A program made the position numbers and the translations under genes. Under the pieces are notes generated by a model. That model was not told the origin of the DNA, ran no database searches, and was given only the letters and a program-made list of their open reading frames with translations. This document shows, one piece after another, positions 55,943-64,000 of a stretch of 64,000 nt of DNA. Source of the DNA: Streptomyces violaceoruber. GTDB taxonomy: Bacteria > Actinomycetota > Actinomycetes > Streptomycetales > Streptomycetaceae. How positions within the stretch are numbered: position 1 is the first letter of the stretch; the number at the start of each line of letters is the position of its first letter. The DNA is taken from contig JODI01000037.1 in the NCBI GenBank assembly GCA_000720805.1, positions 58,132-122,131 on the forward strand, written 5' to 3'.

Positions 55943-56116
55943 ATGCGTCAGGCATCTGCGGTTACGGCCGGAATTTCTCTCGTTGCCGCTCTGCTGTTCG
56001 GCGGCGTGAGCGCCGCCTTGGTCGGCACCAACCGGGCTACGGTCAATCCGACTACCTCGGCCTCCGGCCCGACGACGGAAGTCGCTTCGGGTAAAGACAC
56101 CACGGGCTGGGACTGA
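55943..56116 (+). CDS. 57-residue secreted or membrane-anchored peptide
   Basis: ATG 55943 is preceded by AAAGGAG at seven bases. The peptide starts MRQASAVTAGISLVAALLFG with a single hydrophobic segment (residues about 7-27, signal or anchor), followed by a Thr/Ser-rich linker (NPTTSASGPTTEVASG) and the tail KDTTGWD. This is a typical layout for an exported signalling or precursor peptide. No Cys is present, so it is not a lanthipeptide or disulfide peptide. It lies between the ~120-aa gene and the deacetylase, with a divergent LuxR-type regulator, so a peptide-sensing circuit is a reasonable hypothesis. A truncated copy of its start is at 32.3 kb. Confidence 0.7.
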   Translation: MRQASAVTAGISLVAALLFGGVSAALVGTNRATVNPTTSASGPTTEVASGKDTTGWD

Positions 56117-56202
56117 AAAAGAGAAGCACATCGGAATCCCGCAGATTCTCACGGCAGAGAATTTTTCACGGCTTGGCACACTACTTGCGGATAGGAGTTG
56201 AT

Positions 56203-57243
56203 ATGTGGTCAGCGGGAATATCCTGGGACCGCACGGGCTACGAAGTGGCGTGCGTGCACGCCGATGGCAGGACCCTCCGTGCCGTCCGATTCCCCGCCGA
56301 TGACGTCGCCGGGCTCGCCGCGTATGTGCACACGGCTTGTGGCACCGATGTGCGCGCGGTGGTTGAAAGCACCAATGGACTGCTCGACGGCCCCCTGCGG
56401 GATGCCGGCCTGCGGGTCCTGCGCGCCGACCCCTGGGACCTTCCCCCTCGACCGGCCTTCGGGTCGGTCCCGGCCCCTGTCCTGGCCCGCCGGCCGCACG
56501 AGAGCAAGGCCGAAACCCTGACGGAAACGGACACCGAGCACGGAACCCTCAAGGGACGGGTCGGCGCACTCGTGCGGGACATCGAGCGCAGCCGCCCCCT
56601 CGAAGCGGAACTGGAGGTGCGCGGGCTGTGCTTCAGCGGAGGCGTGAGAGCCTCACGAACCGTCGCGCTGACCTTCGATGACGGCCCGAGCGAGCCCTAC
56701 ACGAGCCAAGTGCTGGACATACTGGCCCGCTACGGAGTGGCCGCCACCTTCTTCTGTGTCGGGCTGCACGTGAGCGCCGCGCCCGCACTGGTCTCCCGTA
56801 TACGAGAAGACGGACACACCGTGGCCAACCACACCTGGTCCCACCCGTATCTGCCCGATCTCACCCGCGACGAGCTGCTCCTCCAGTTGGAGACGACCAA
56901 CGAGGCGGTGGCTGCGGCGACCGGCGAACGCCCCTTGCTGGTGCGGCCTCCCTACGGTTCACGGACGCCGGAGACCATGCGGTGGATCGCCGAGGAGGGC
57001 ATGATCACCGTGCTGTGGAACCGGGACACCTGCGACTGGGCCCGTGGGGGCGCGGAATCCATTGTGAGCCTGGCCCTCGGCCCAGGCGGCGATGACGGTG
57101 AAACGGTCGTCCTCATGCACGACGGCGGTGGCGACCGCTCACAGACGGTCGCCGCGCTTCCCACCGTCATCGAGTCGCTCCTCGACAGCGGACACGAGCT
57201 GGTGACGGTTGACGAGATGCTGCGCCGGCCGGTGGTCTCCTGA
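56203..57243 (+). CDS. NodB-type polysaccharide deacetylase with N-terminal RNase H-like domain
   Basis: The 346-residue protein has a C-terminal NodB (CE4) domain from about residue 145: VALTFDDGPSEPYTSQVLDI (metal Asp), VANHTWSHPYLPDL (HxxxH) and VRPPYGSRTPETMRW. There is no secretion signal. The N-terminal 95 residues (MWSAGISWDRTGYEVACVHA, VRAVVESTNGLLDGPLRDAG, LRVLRADPWDLPPRPAFGS) resemble the RNase H-fold start of IS110-type or related proteins, an unusual fusion for an enzyme. ATG 56203 has AGGAG five bases upstream; an upstream TTG 56173 is possible. Its stop overlaps the start of the next gene by one base. The substrate (GlcNAc-type sugar) and cytoplasmic location are inferred. Confidence 0.7.
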   Translation: MWSAGISWDRTGYEVACVHADGRTLRAVRFPADDVAGLAAYVHTACGTDVRAVVESTNGLLDGPLRDAGLRVLRADPWDLPPRPAFGSVPAPVLARRPHESKAETLTETDTEHGTLKGRVGALVRDIERSRPLEAELEVRGLCFSGGVRASRTVALTFDDGPSEPYTSQVLDILARYGVAATFFCVGLHVSAAPALVSRIREDGHTVANHTWSHPYLPDLTRDELLLQLETTNEAVAAATGERPLLVRPPYGSRTPETMRWIAEEGMITVLWNRDTCDWARGGAESIVSLALGPGGDDGETVVLMHDGGGDRSQTVAALPTVIESLLDSGHELVTVDEMLRRPVVS

Positions 57244-58445
57244 TGAACCAGCACACGGCCGAAGGCGACGGTGGGCCTCGGATCAGCGCCGTCATCATGC
57301 ACCACCCCTCCAGGAGCAGACAGCTGCCCACCCTGGTGCACCGTCTGTCGGCGCTCAGCCCGAGAGTCATCGTCGACCCCGACCCCGACGGGCCGCCCAG
57401 CCCGCTGCGCACAGCCAAGGTTGCCTGGGCCACGATCTCCCCCGGAGCCACGCACCACGTCGTGTTCCAGGACGACATCACTCCGGTCCCGCATATCGCC
57501 CGCCTGCTGCACGAGGCCGTCGCCGCCAACCCACGGCAGGGCATCTCCCTCTACGTCAACTGGAACAGCCCGCAGAACGCCTACAGTGCGCGCCGGGCGG
57601 CAGTGGCCGGTTCGCCGTGGGCTCCGCTGTCCCCGCTCGAGTACACGCCCACGCTGGGCCTCGTCCTGCCGGTGGCGCACGCGGCCGCGCTCGCGGAGCA
57701 CCTCTCCACCCTCCCGGACGTCCTCAGGGACGATGACGAGGTCATCACGCCGTTCCGTCTGAAAGCGGGTCTTCCGACGGTAGCGGCAGTCCCCCATCTG
57801 CTCGACCACGGGGACGGCCGGAGTCTGGCCGGCAACGACGCCCACGGATCCCGGCACGCCACCGTCCACGCCCCCGGGCTGGCTCTGGGCACGGAGTACT
57901 GGACACGGACCACAGCCCACGATGTGGCACCAGGTGGACGGCCCTTCCCATCCGGCGCACCGGATTACGCCGTGGAGTTCATCGAGTCGACGTGCCAGAT
58001 CCGATTTGTACGTCCTCTCGCCACCGAGCCGGTGGAGCATCCGTTCGGCTGGTACTGGTACGACTGGTGTGCCCTGATCGGCGTGGAACGCGACCGTGTC
58101 ATGGAGACGTGGAGGTCGGCGACCCGTCCCACCGGCGGACCGTATGAGGCCCTGACCCGGGAGTTCTGGGCAGGCTGCTACCTCCTGGGCGCCGACGCCC
58201 GCTTGGGACCTCCTCCCCAGTCGGCGGCGGCAGCGATCCATCGCGAACTGCGCCGAGGCGCCCTGGAGTCCTGGATCCACAGCGGACTCGCCGCCCCCGA
58301 CCGGCACGCGCTGTCCCCCGCCGAGGTGTCCGGCCTGATTGACCTGGGTGTACGGGCTCTCGCCCAGGGTGAGCTGGACCGGGCCGAGAGCGCTGATTCA
58401 TGGGGGCTTCCGCACGACACGCAGAGTGAGTCGCTGCATGCCTGA
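57243..58445 (+). CDS. glycosyltransferase-like protein, paralogue of the 40-kb protein
   Basis: The 400-residue protein contains RISAVIMHHPSRSRQLPTLV, PRVIVDPDPDGPPSPLRTAK, ATHHVVFQDDITPVPHIARL, SPLEYTPTLGLVLPVAHAAA and DGRSLAGNDAHGSRHATVHA, all in the same order as in the 367-aa protein at 40009-41112. The central DPDPDGPP and FQDD motifs suggest a GT-A-like nucleotide-sugar site. It is coupled to the deacetylase (1-base overlap) and overlaps the next gene by eight bases, so it belongs to this operon. The substrate is unknown; possible roles are glycosylation of the peptide or a cell-surface glycan. Confidence 0.6.
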   Translation: MNQHTAEGDGGPRISAVIMHHPSRSRQLPTLVHRLSALSPRVIVDPDPDGPPSPLRTAKVAWATISPGATHHVVFQDDITPVPHIARLLHEAVAANPRQGISLYVNWNSPQNAYSARRAAVAGSPWAPLSPLEYTPTLGLVLPVAHAAALAEHLSTLPDVLRDDDEVITPFRLKAGLPTVAAVPHLLDHGDGRSLAGNDAHGSRHATVHAPGLALGTEYWTRTTAHDVAPGGRPFPSGAPDYAVEFIESTCQIRFVRPLATEPVEHPFGWYWYDWCALIGVERDRVMETWRSATRPTGGPYEALTREFWAGCYLLGADARLGPPPQSAAAAIHRELRRGALESWIHSGLAAPDRHALSPAEVSGLIDLGVRALAQGELDRAESADSWGLPHDTQSESLHA

Positions 58446-59094
58446 CGACTTCTCGAACCACACCCGGGGCACGGCACACGTGCGCGAGGCAGTGGCCCGC
58501 ATGGCACGTCGTGAAGCCGCCGCCTACGCGTTGCCGGCCATGGGGGAAGCAACTGTGTCGGTCACCGTAAGGCCCTGCGACGTGTGCAGTGCCGACGAGT
58601 CCCTGGTGCGCGCGAGCGCCACATCCGTGCCGTTCGATGTCGTCAGGCTGGTTCCCTGGAACGCTGGCCAGGGCGCGGACAAAGCCCTCGTCACCATGCT
58701 GGGATGCGAGACCCTCGTGCGGCGTGCGCTGCTGCCGCCCCTGGCCGTACAGGATGCACACCTAGGCGGACGTCGCTTCCGCACCAGAGGCGCCGCATGG
58801 GCACACTCGGCGAGCGAACCCGACCTGGAACGTCTCATCGTCGAGGCGGACCGGCAGGAGTCTCCGCTCGACGATCTGCTGCACGATCAGCTGACGAGGG
58901 CGACAACAGTGCCGCACCTTCTGACCCTGCCGTGCTCGACCCGGCCCAACCCCGCGGCTCCGCGTAGCCATTGGGGCCCGGAGACCGTGCCCAGCTCCTT
59001 ATTCCTGTCCCCGCACCACCACGGCTCCCGCGGCCGACTGTGGGAACGGCTCTATCGCAGCTGCCTGCTGGACGCCGTGGCCGCCGCCCTCTGA
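58438..59094 (+). CDS. hypothetical protein
   Basis: The 218-residue protein starts at ATG 58438, overlapping the glycosyltransferase-like stop (ATGCCTGA). It has two or three Cys in RPCDVCSADESLVRASATSV (possible metal site), a helical middle (GAAWAHSASEPDLERLIVEA) and a C-terminal LWERLYRSCLLDAVAAAL. No family is recognised. Conservation of the overlap suggests a role in the same pathway as the deacetylase and transferase. Confidence 0.6.
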   Translation: MPDDFSNHTRGTAHVREAVARMARREAAAYALPAMGEATVSVTVRPCDVCSADESLVRASATSVPFDVVRLVPWNAGQGADKALVTMLGCETLVRRALLPPLAVQDAHLGGRRFRTRGAAWAHSASEPDLERLIVEADRQESPLDDLLHDQLTRATTVPHLLTLPCSTRPNPAAPRSHWGPETVPSSLFLSPHHHGSRGRLWERLYRSCLLDAVAAAL

Positions 59095-59147
59095 ACCGCC
59101 CCATGTCACCGACATGTTCACCGCTGAAGCCCCTGAAGGAGACGCAC

Positions 59148-59819
59148 ATGTCCAATGCTGTGCTGAGCAGCGCACTGTGGTCCGGTGAGGCTGTTCTGTT
59201 CGACCTCGACGGCACGTTGATCGAGTCCATGAGCACGATCGAACGGCACACCCGGCTGTGGGCGTCACTGCACGGCCTCGACCCCGATGAAGCGCTGGAG
59301 AACTGGCACGGACGGCGTGACGCCGACGTGATCGCGGAATACGTGCCTGCGAACCAGGTCAGTGCGGAGCTTGCATGGATGCGGGAGATCTCCTGCACCG
59401 ACGTCGCCGACATCACTCCGTTGCCTGGGAGCCTTGCTCTCCTGGACACGCTCGCACCGGGCGCCTGGGGGATCGTCACGTCCGGTGAACGGGCCGTAGC
59501 ACTCAGCCGGCTCGCTGCGGCGGGGATTCCCCGGCCCGCGGTTCTAGTGACTGCGGAGGACGTCGAACACGGCAAGCCTCATCCGGAGGGTTACCTGCGC
59601 GCGGCCTCGTTCCTGGACGTGGCCCCGGCCTCCTGCCTCGTCTTCGAGGACGCGGAGGCGGGTATTCGGGCCGCGACGGCGGCGGGTATGAGTGCCGTGC
59701 TGGTCGGTGACGCCTCGGCCTCGGCTGGCACGATGCGACGGGTTTCCAGCTTCAAACAGGTCTGCAACCTGCGAAACCTCGGCCCTGGTACCCCTGTTCG
59801 CCTGGAATTCACCGGCTGA
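59148..59819 (+). CDS. HAD-family sugar phosphatase
   Basis: The 223-residue HAD hydrolase has motif I VLFDLDGTLIESMSTIERHT, motif II GIVTSGERAVALSRLAAAG, motif III Lys in DVEHGKPHPEGYLRAA and motif IV LVFEDAEAGIRAATAAGM. The helical cap after motif I and the KPHPEGYL sequence match beta-phosphoglucomutase-like sugar phosphatases (GPP/YfbT type). ATG 59148 has AAGGAG seven bases upstream. It may dephosphorylate a sugar phosphate in the operon's pathway. It is followed nine bases later by the MFS gene. Confidence 0.8.
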   Translation: MSNAVLSSALWSGEAVLFDLDGTLIESMSTIERHTRLWASLHGLDPDEALENWHGRRDADVIAEYVPANQVSAELAWMREISCTDVADITPLPGSLALLDTLAPGAWGIVTSGERAVALSRLAAAGIPRPAVLVTAEDVEHGKPHPEGYLRAASFLDVAPASCLVFEDAEAGIRAATAAGMSAVLVGDASASAGTMRRVSSFKQVCNLRNLGPGTPVRLEFTG

Positions 59820-59828
59820 AGGTGCGGA

Positions 59829-61106
59829 ATGTCTCCACAGGAATCGACGCCGGCCTTCGCAGCCCTTGCGAAAACACCCGTTTCCGGCCCGGGCAGCGAG
59901 GGGCGGAAGGCGCTTCTGAGCGCCCATCGCGCGATTCTCCTGACCTTTTTTGTCAACGGCCTGATGCTTGCCACGTGGCTGGTGAGGATTCCGACGGTGA
60001 AGGAGAGCACCGGGCTCTCGGCTGGGGCCTTCGGTCTGGTACTCACCTTGCCAGTCATTGGCTCGCTGCTATCCATGCAACTCTCCCGACACCTGGTACG
60101 GCGAACGGGCACCTCCGGGATCCTGCGCCTGTCTGTGCCGGTCGCTGCGGCCCTGCTATGGGCGGTCGGACTCAGCGGGAACGGTACCCAGCTGGGCGCT
60201 ACTCTGCTGCTCTTCGGGCTGGCCGACGGGCTGCTATACGTCGGCATGACGACGCAGGGCGTGGAGGTCGAGAAGCGGTCGGGCCGATCTCGTATGAACG
60301 TCTACCACGCGGCGTGGAGCGTGGGAACGCTGGCGGGAGCGCTGCTCGGGGGACTCGCGGTCTGGGCGAGCGCCGGTACGGGCACGCACCTTTTCATGAC
60401 GGGGGTGCTGTCCCTCCTTCTAACGACACCAACCATGGCCAGCCTGCTCTCCGACGGGCCGAGCCAGCCACCCTCCCGGCGCGCGGAGAACACGGCCGCA
60501 GGCCCCTCGATGCGCTCAGGCGGCCGACGCCGTTCCATCCTCCTCCTGGGGGGCCTCGGGATGGCCTGTCTCGTAAGCCAGGGGGCGATCGAGGACTGGG
60601 GAGCGGTGTACCTCAGAGAGGAGCGTTCCGCCTCGCCTGCGCTGGCCTCATTCGCGTTCGTCTCGTTCTGCGTGACGCTCGTGCTGGGTCGGCTGTGCGG
60701 CGACGCACTGCGTGATCGCCTTCGAGTGAGCGTCCTCCTGCGCTGCTTCAGCACTCTCGCCTGCCTGGGAATGTTCTTCGTGATCGTCGGTCCCGGCATA
60801 TGGTGGCCGTTGGCGGGCTTCGCGTTGTTCGGAGCCGGACTGTCCGTTCTAGATCCCGTCATCAGCAGCGTGGCCGGGCATCAGGGGGCCGGTGACGGCG
60901 AGACCGGGACGGCAGCGTCGGCCGTCGCGGACATGGCCACGCTCAGCCACACCGGCCTGCTGATCGGGCCGCCGTTGCTCGGTCTGCTGAGCCAGTGGAT
61001 TGGATTGACGGCGGCCATGGCGATCCCGGCTCTGCTCGTTCTGGGTGTCGGAGCCTGTGCCGGGTTCGTGGCCGCTGCCGCAGAGCCGGACAACAGGGCG
61101 GGTTAA
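59829..61106 (+). CDS. MFS transporter
   Basis: The 425-residue membrane protein is predicted to have 12 transmembrane helices, for example RAILLTFFVNGLMLATWLVR, GLVLTLPVIGSLLSMQLSRH and AALLWAVGLSGNGTQLGATL. An MFS-like loop RIPTVKESTGLSAGAFG follows helix 1. The family is close to fucose-permease/YbjJ-like MFS proteins (WLVRIPTVKESTGLS). It is the last gene of the operon, nine bases after the HAD gene, and likely moves a sugar, peptide or product across the membrane. No clear terminator hairpin follows. Confidence 0.8.
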   Translation: MSPQESTPAFAALAKTPVSGPGSEGRKALLSAHRAILLTFFVNGLMLATWLVRIPTVKESTGLSAGAFGLVLTLPVIGSLLSMQLSRHLVRRTGTSGILRLSVPVAAALLWAVGLSGNGTQLGATLLLFGLADGLLYVGMTTQGVEVEKRSGRSRMNVYHAAWSVGTLAGALLGGLAVWASAGTGTHLFMTGVLSLLLTTPTMASLLSDGPSQPPSRRAENTAAGPSMRSGGRRRSILLLGGLGMACLVSQGAIEDWGAVYLREERSASPALASFAFVSFCVTLVLGRLCGDALRDRLRVSVLLRCFSTLACLGMFFVIVGPGIWWPLAGFALFGAGLSVLDPVISSVAGHQGAGDGETGTAASAVADMATLSHTGLLIGPPLLGLLSQWIGLTAAMAIPALLVLGVGACAGFVAAAAEPDNRAG

Positions 61107-61790
61107 CCCCGGCTGTCGAGGGGTTCGCAGCGCTTCGGCCAGCCGCCCCGGCGGCACGGCACCGGGAAATCGGCTCGGGGAGAAAGCGTGCGAGAGAGCA
61201 TCCAGGGCGGCAGTGCGCTGCCGATCGCCAACGGCGCAGCGACGGCCCGCAGGACGAACGACCGCTCTGTGCTGCATGCCCTGCTCCAGTCGGAGCAACC
61301 GTCCGGCGTCGGCCTGCTCGCGCAGGTATTGCCACAACTTCGCGCGCAACACCGCGGCCTCGCGCACCACGTTGACCAGGCTGTCCTTCGGCTGCTTCAA
61401 CTTGCCAGCCCACGTCTGCGCGTGGTCCAGCACGAGGTAGAGCTCCTCCGAAGCCGGGAACCGCTCGAACGCCGGATCCCCGCCCAACCCATGCAACTCG
61501 CGCAGCCGGTTCACGATCCGACCGGCCTTGATCTTCCCCAGACGGATCGGTGGGCGTTTCTGACGGGGCCTCGCGGCACCTTTCGAGGTCTTCCTCACCA
61601 CGCTCGAAGTCTTCGCCACCAGCCGGTTCCCGATCTGGGAGCCGGCCGCGACCACCCATACCGACGACACCGGTGTACCGCGGTACACCGGGAACCTCCG
61701 CACTCCTTCACGGGACGCCCACGCTCCGGAGACCACGTTTCAGCAGGTCAGCGAATTCCGTCGGTTGGCCGATCCTGTCGGTGCCGCGGC
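61107..61790. other. region without a secure gene
   Basis: A long minus-strand frame contains protein-like pieces (ELHGLGGDPAFERFPASEEL, AQTWAGKLKQPKDSLVNVVR, EAAVLRAKLWQYLREQADAG between about 61540 and 61300), but it has no clear start or family. It may be the decayed remains of an element gene. Plus-strand frames here are shadows of it. Confidence 0.35.
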
Positions 61791-62690
61791 ATCCACGTCC
61801 CCGGCCACACGGCGTGCCTCGCCCACCTGGCCGACGCCGACCGCGACGCCTACCTGGCCGGCCTTACTCCCGGCGCCAGAATCGACCACCGGGGCACCAC
61901 CTTCACCGAATCCCTCCTCATCGCCTTACTCAACGCCCTCCGTGACCCCGCAAGCCGGTTACCCCCGCTTAGCCGGGTTCGTGTCAGCGACCTTCGAGGG
62001 CGAGGCCGGGTTCGTGGGGGCGACCTTCGTGAAGGCTGACAGGGTCAGGCCTTTGGTGTGTGCTGGGCGGGTTGTGCTGTCCGGCGCGGTGTTCGGCGGC
62101 CCGGCGACCCTCTTATTCGCTACGCGCCGTCTGGAGTGCGGTCGCACTCGATGGTCATCGACAGCGGAGATCCGCCTGCGTTACGCCACGGTGGACTTCG
62201 CGCATGCGGTCTTCGAGTACCCCCTCATGATCGCCGCAGAATCCGATCCCTTCATAGGCGCCACCGGCCAGCCACTGATCGACGATCCTTTTTCGAGCGC
62301 GCCCGACCCTGGTGTGCGGGTGGCGTCGCTGCGAGGGGTGGATGCGGCCCACCTGGTCCTCTCCGACCTCGATCTGTCGGATGTCTGTTCGCCGGGCACC
62401 GTGTACCTGGACCAACTCCGCCTGGAGGGCGCCTGCACCTTCGACACGGCCCCGCCTGCCGTTCACTGGCGACGGTGGCCGCCCGTGCGGTTCACCGAGC
62501 GGCGCGTCCTGGCCGAGGAGCACCACTGGCGTGCCGGCCAGCCGGGTGCGGTGCGGGGCTGGAACGTGGCGGTCCTCGGCGCCGGGCGTGCTGGGCCGTT
62601 GCAGTTGGCTCCGGTGTACCGGGCGCTGCGCAAGGCGTTCGAGGACGGAAAGCATGAGCCGGGGCGTCTCGCCCGCGACTACGAGACCCT
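61791..62690 (+). pseudogene. pentapeptide-repeat-like protein, frameshifted and 3' truncated
   Basis: The start (about 61820-61940) reads DADRDAYLAGLTPGARIDHR, TTFTESLLIALLNALRDP. The continuation GYPRLAGFVSATFEGEAGFV is in another frame, so there is a frameshift near 61945. Later parts (RLRYATVDFAHAVFEYPLMI, VRVASLRGVDAAHLVLSDLD, GTVYLDQLRLEGACTFDTAP, LAPVYRALRKAFEDGKHEPG) resemble Streptomyces pentapeptide-repeat-containing proteins. After KAFEDGKHEPG it fuses to a transposase C-terminus. Confidence 0.65.
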
Positions 62691-62814
62691 CACTGCCAGC
62701 TCCGAAGCCATGATCCACATCACCTCGGTCGACAACCTCGCCAGGCGCATAACGGACGAAACCACCCACCTGGCGAGGGGCTTACTAGTACTCCAGTCAG
62801 AAATCGTGTCCTGA
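62676..62814 (+). mobile_element. IS5-family transposase C-terminal scrap
   Basis: In frame with the pentapeptide-repeat pseudogene, the sequence RDYETLTASSEAMIHITSVD followed by RRITDE is the characteristic C-terminal tail of IS5-family transposases. It forms a chimeric reading frame ending at 62814, produced by a recombination or IS-mediated deletion. Confidence 0.6.
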
Positions 62815-63790
62815 GCTGGTTCTTCTTCGGTAGTGGCAGCGGCGGGCGATGGCTTGGTGGTGTCTGCGCCAGTGGGACCAGTTCAGCGCGTGCAGTTGTC
62901 GGTCCTGGTGGGGTCTGGGGTGGGGCAGGAGAGTGTCCAGTAGGCGCCGGATCTCAGCCACGGTGAGCGGGATGAGGTTGGTGGTGTCGTTTCTGCTGCC
63001 CCCTTTGCGGTGGCCACGGCGCGGGCTGCGAGGACAGCGAGTAAGGCGTGGGCGAGCATGGCCAGGGTGATGTGGCGGTACCAGCCCACGTAGCGTCGGA
63101 CCTCGTACTCGTCCAGGCCGCACTGGTTCTTCGCGGCCTGGAAGCACTCCTCGATGGCCCAGCGCGAGCCGGCAACGCGGGCCAGTTCACCGACCTTGAC
63201 ACCGGCGGGTGCGTAGGCGAGGTAGTAGGCGAGCTCGCTGGGGTCGGACAGGGTGCGTCGGGCCATCACCCAGCGGTGATGGGTGGGTGGGTCCGGATCG
63301 AAGATGATGTTGGCGGGCAGTTTGGCCGCGGCCCAGTCGTAGACGCGCGGGCCCTTGGCTCCGTCGCCGCAGGAGAGGGTCTGCCAGGCGTCGGCGGGTG
63401 CTTCCTTGATGAACTGGTCGATGCGCCAGAAGCCCGCCAGGGACTTGATCTGCTGGGACTTCGGCACCGCCACGACATAGCTGACATCGAGCTGCTCGAG
63501 CAGGCGGCGGAAGGACCAGTCCTGTCCGTAGGCTTCATCGGCAGTCACCCACGCGGCGGGCAGGCCCGCGGCGAGGCAGCGCCGGACCAGGGCCTTGGCC
63601 AGCTCGCCCTTGGTCGCGAAGGTGCGCTCGTCGGGGACCTTCGCTTCCCGGCACCGCTCTCGATCCTTGGTCCAGGACTTGGGCAGGTAGAGCTCGCGGT
63701 CGACGAGGGCTCTGCCATGGCCCGTGGCGTGGGCCGCGAAGACACCGATCTGACAGTTGTCGATCTTTCCGGGGGCCCGTATTTCAATAA
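62797..63790 (-). pseudogene. IS701-family transposase, 5' truncated and frameshifted
   Basis: The minus-strand frame contains IDNCQIGVFAAHATGHGRAL, RELYLPKSWTKDRERCREAK, WVTADEAYGQDWSFRRLLEQ, ELARVAGSRWAIEECFQAAK and LDEYEVRRYVGWYRHITLAM, hallmarks of IS701 transposases (DDE with the WAIEECFQ helix). The N-terminal 150 residues are missing upstream of 63790. A shift near 63000 (the C/G run) moves the last 65 residues to another frame ending at 62797. Confidence 0.75.
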
Positions 63791-63826
63791 GTGCTCGGCA
63801 GAGGGGTGTTGGTGGGAGTCTGGAAT

Positions 63827-64000
63827 ATGCCCCCGTGTCTGTCAGGCCGCGTTGCCGCTCGTGCTCTGCGGGCCAAGTTCGATCAGATCCTGCCGCACCT
63901 CGATGAGCGCCGCCGTCGGTTGTACCTGGCCAGTGAGGCGACGGCCCTCGGCCGCGGCGGGATCGTCCGGGTCGCCGCCGCCTCCGGCACCAGCACTGCA
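63827..64000 (+). CDS. ISAzo13-family transposase N-terminus, runs off the window
   Basis: From ATG 63827 the frame encodes ALRAKFDQILPHLDERRRRL and YLASEATALGRGGIVRVAAA, the conserved beginning of ISAzo13-family transposases. The gene continues beyond base 64000, so its integrity is unknown. Its 5' region abuts the truncated IS701 element. Confidence 0.6.
   Translation, partial: MPPCLSGRVAARALRAKFDQILPHLDERRRRLYLASEATALGRGGIVRVAAASGTSTA

Noticed and set aside
56952..58307. A 451-codon minus-strand open frame
   Set aside because: Antisense to the deacetylase and glycosyltransferase-like genes, which have motifs, overlaps and ribosome binding sites.

Overview
The window looks like a Streptomyces (or close actinomycete) accessory region. 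Evidence is high GC, GTG/TTG starts with AGGAG-type ribosome binding sites, a StrR-type regulator, and many IS5-, IS3-, IS630-, IS701- and ISAzo13-like remnants. No rRNA, tRNA or CRISPR array was seen.

Layout. (1) 0.2-10.7 kb: a candidate defence locus (frameshifted STAND/NACHT ATPase with a C-terminal PD-(D/E)xK-like domain, preceded by a DUF4238-like gene), then a string of decayed or truncated genes (XRE regulator, phosphotransferase, YdjC deacetylase, DnaQ-like exonuclease, element-type hypotheticals) around one intact methyltransferase. (2) 10.7-14.4 kb: a hypothetical gene, a complete IS with inverted repeats, a Tat-exported PhoX/DUF839 phosphatase and a second transposase. (3) 14.7-52.1 kb: a biosynthetic gene cluster broken up by IS debris. 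(4) 52.3-54.2 kb: IS5-like element interrupted by an IS3 element. (5) 54.3-61.1 kb: a TrmB/LuxR-type regulator divergent from an operon encoding a ~120-aa protein, a 57-aa secreted or membrane peptide, an unusual NodB deacetylase, a glycosyltransferase-like protein, a hypothetical protein, a HAD phosphatase and an MFS transporter. (6) 61.1-64 kb: pentapeptide-repeat pseudogene and transposase fragments.

The cluster appears to build a decorated C7 aminocyclitol. One tightly packed minus-strand operon runs LuxS homologue, Gfo/Idh dehydrogenase, SDR, sedoheptulose-7-phosphate-cyclase-like enzyme, DegT/BtrS-like aminotransferase, then a truncated branched-chain aminotransferase. Other operons supply an acyl unit (adenylation-KR-ACP protein, stand-alone condensation enzyme), oxidations (three non-haem iron dioxygenases), two different carbamoyltransferases, a GDP-mannose 4,6-dehydratase, glycosyltransferases, a GSA-type aminotransferase, an ABC-2 exporter and two phosphotransferases that could give self-resistance. 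A StrR homologue, with a perfect StrR/NovG-type operator upstream, and a ROK regulator are the likely controllers. I do not recognise the product; the co-occurrence of an EEVS-like cyclase, a LuxS homologue, two carbamoyltransferases and an ACP/condensation acylation system does not match any cluster I know.

Two features tie the regions together: the glycosyltransferase-like protein at 40 kb has a paralogue in the 57-kb peptide operon, and about 260 bp of that peptide operon is present as an inverted, truncated copy at 32.25-32.51 kb beside the StrR operator.
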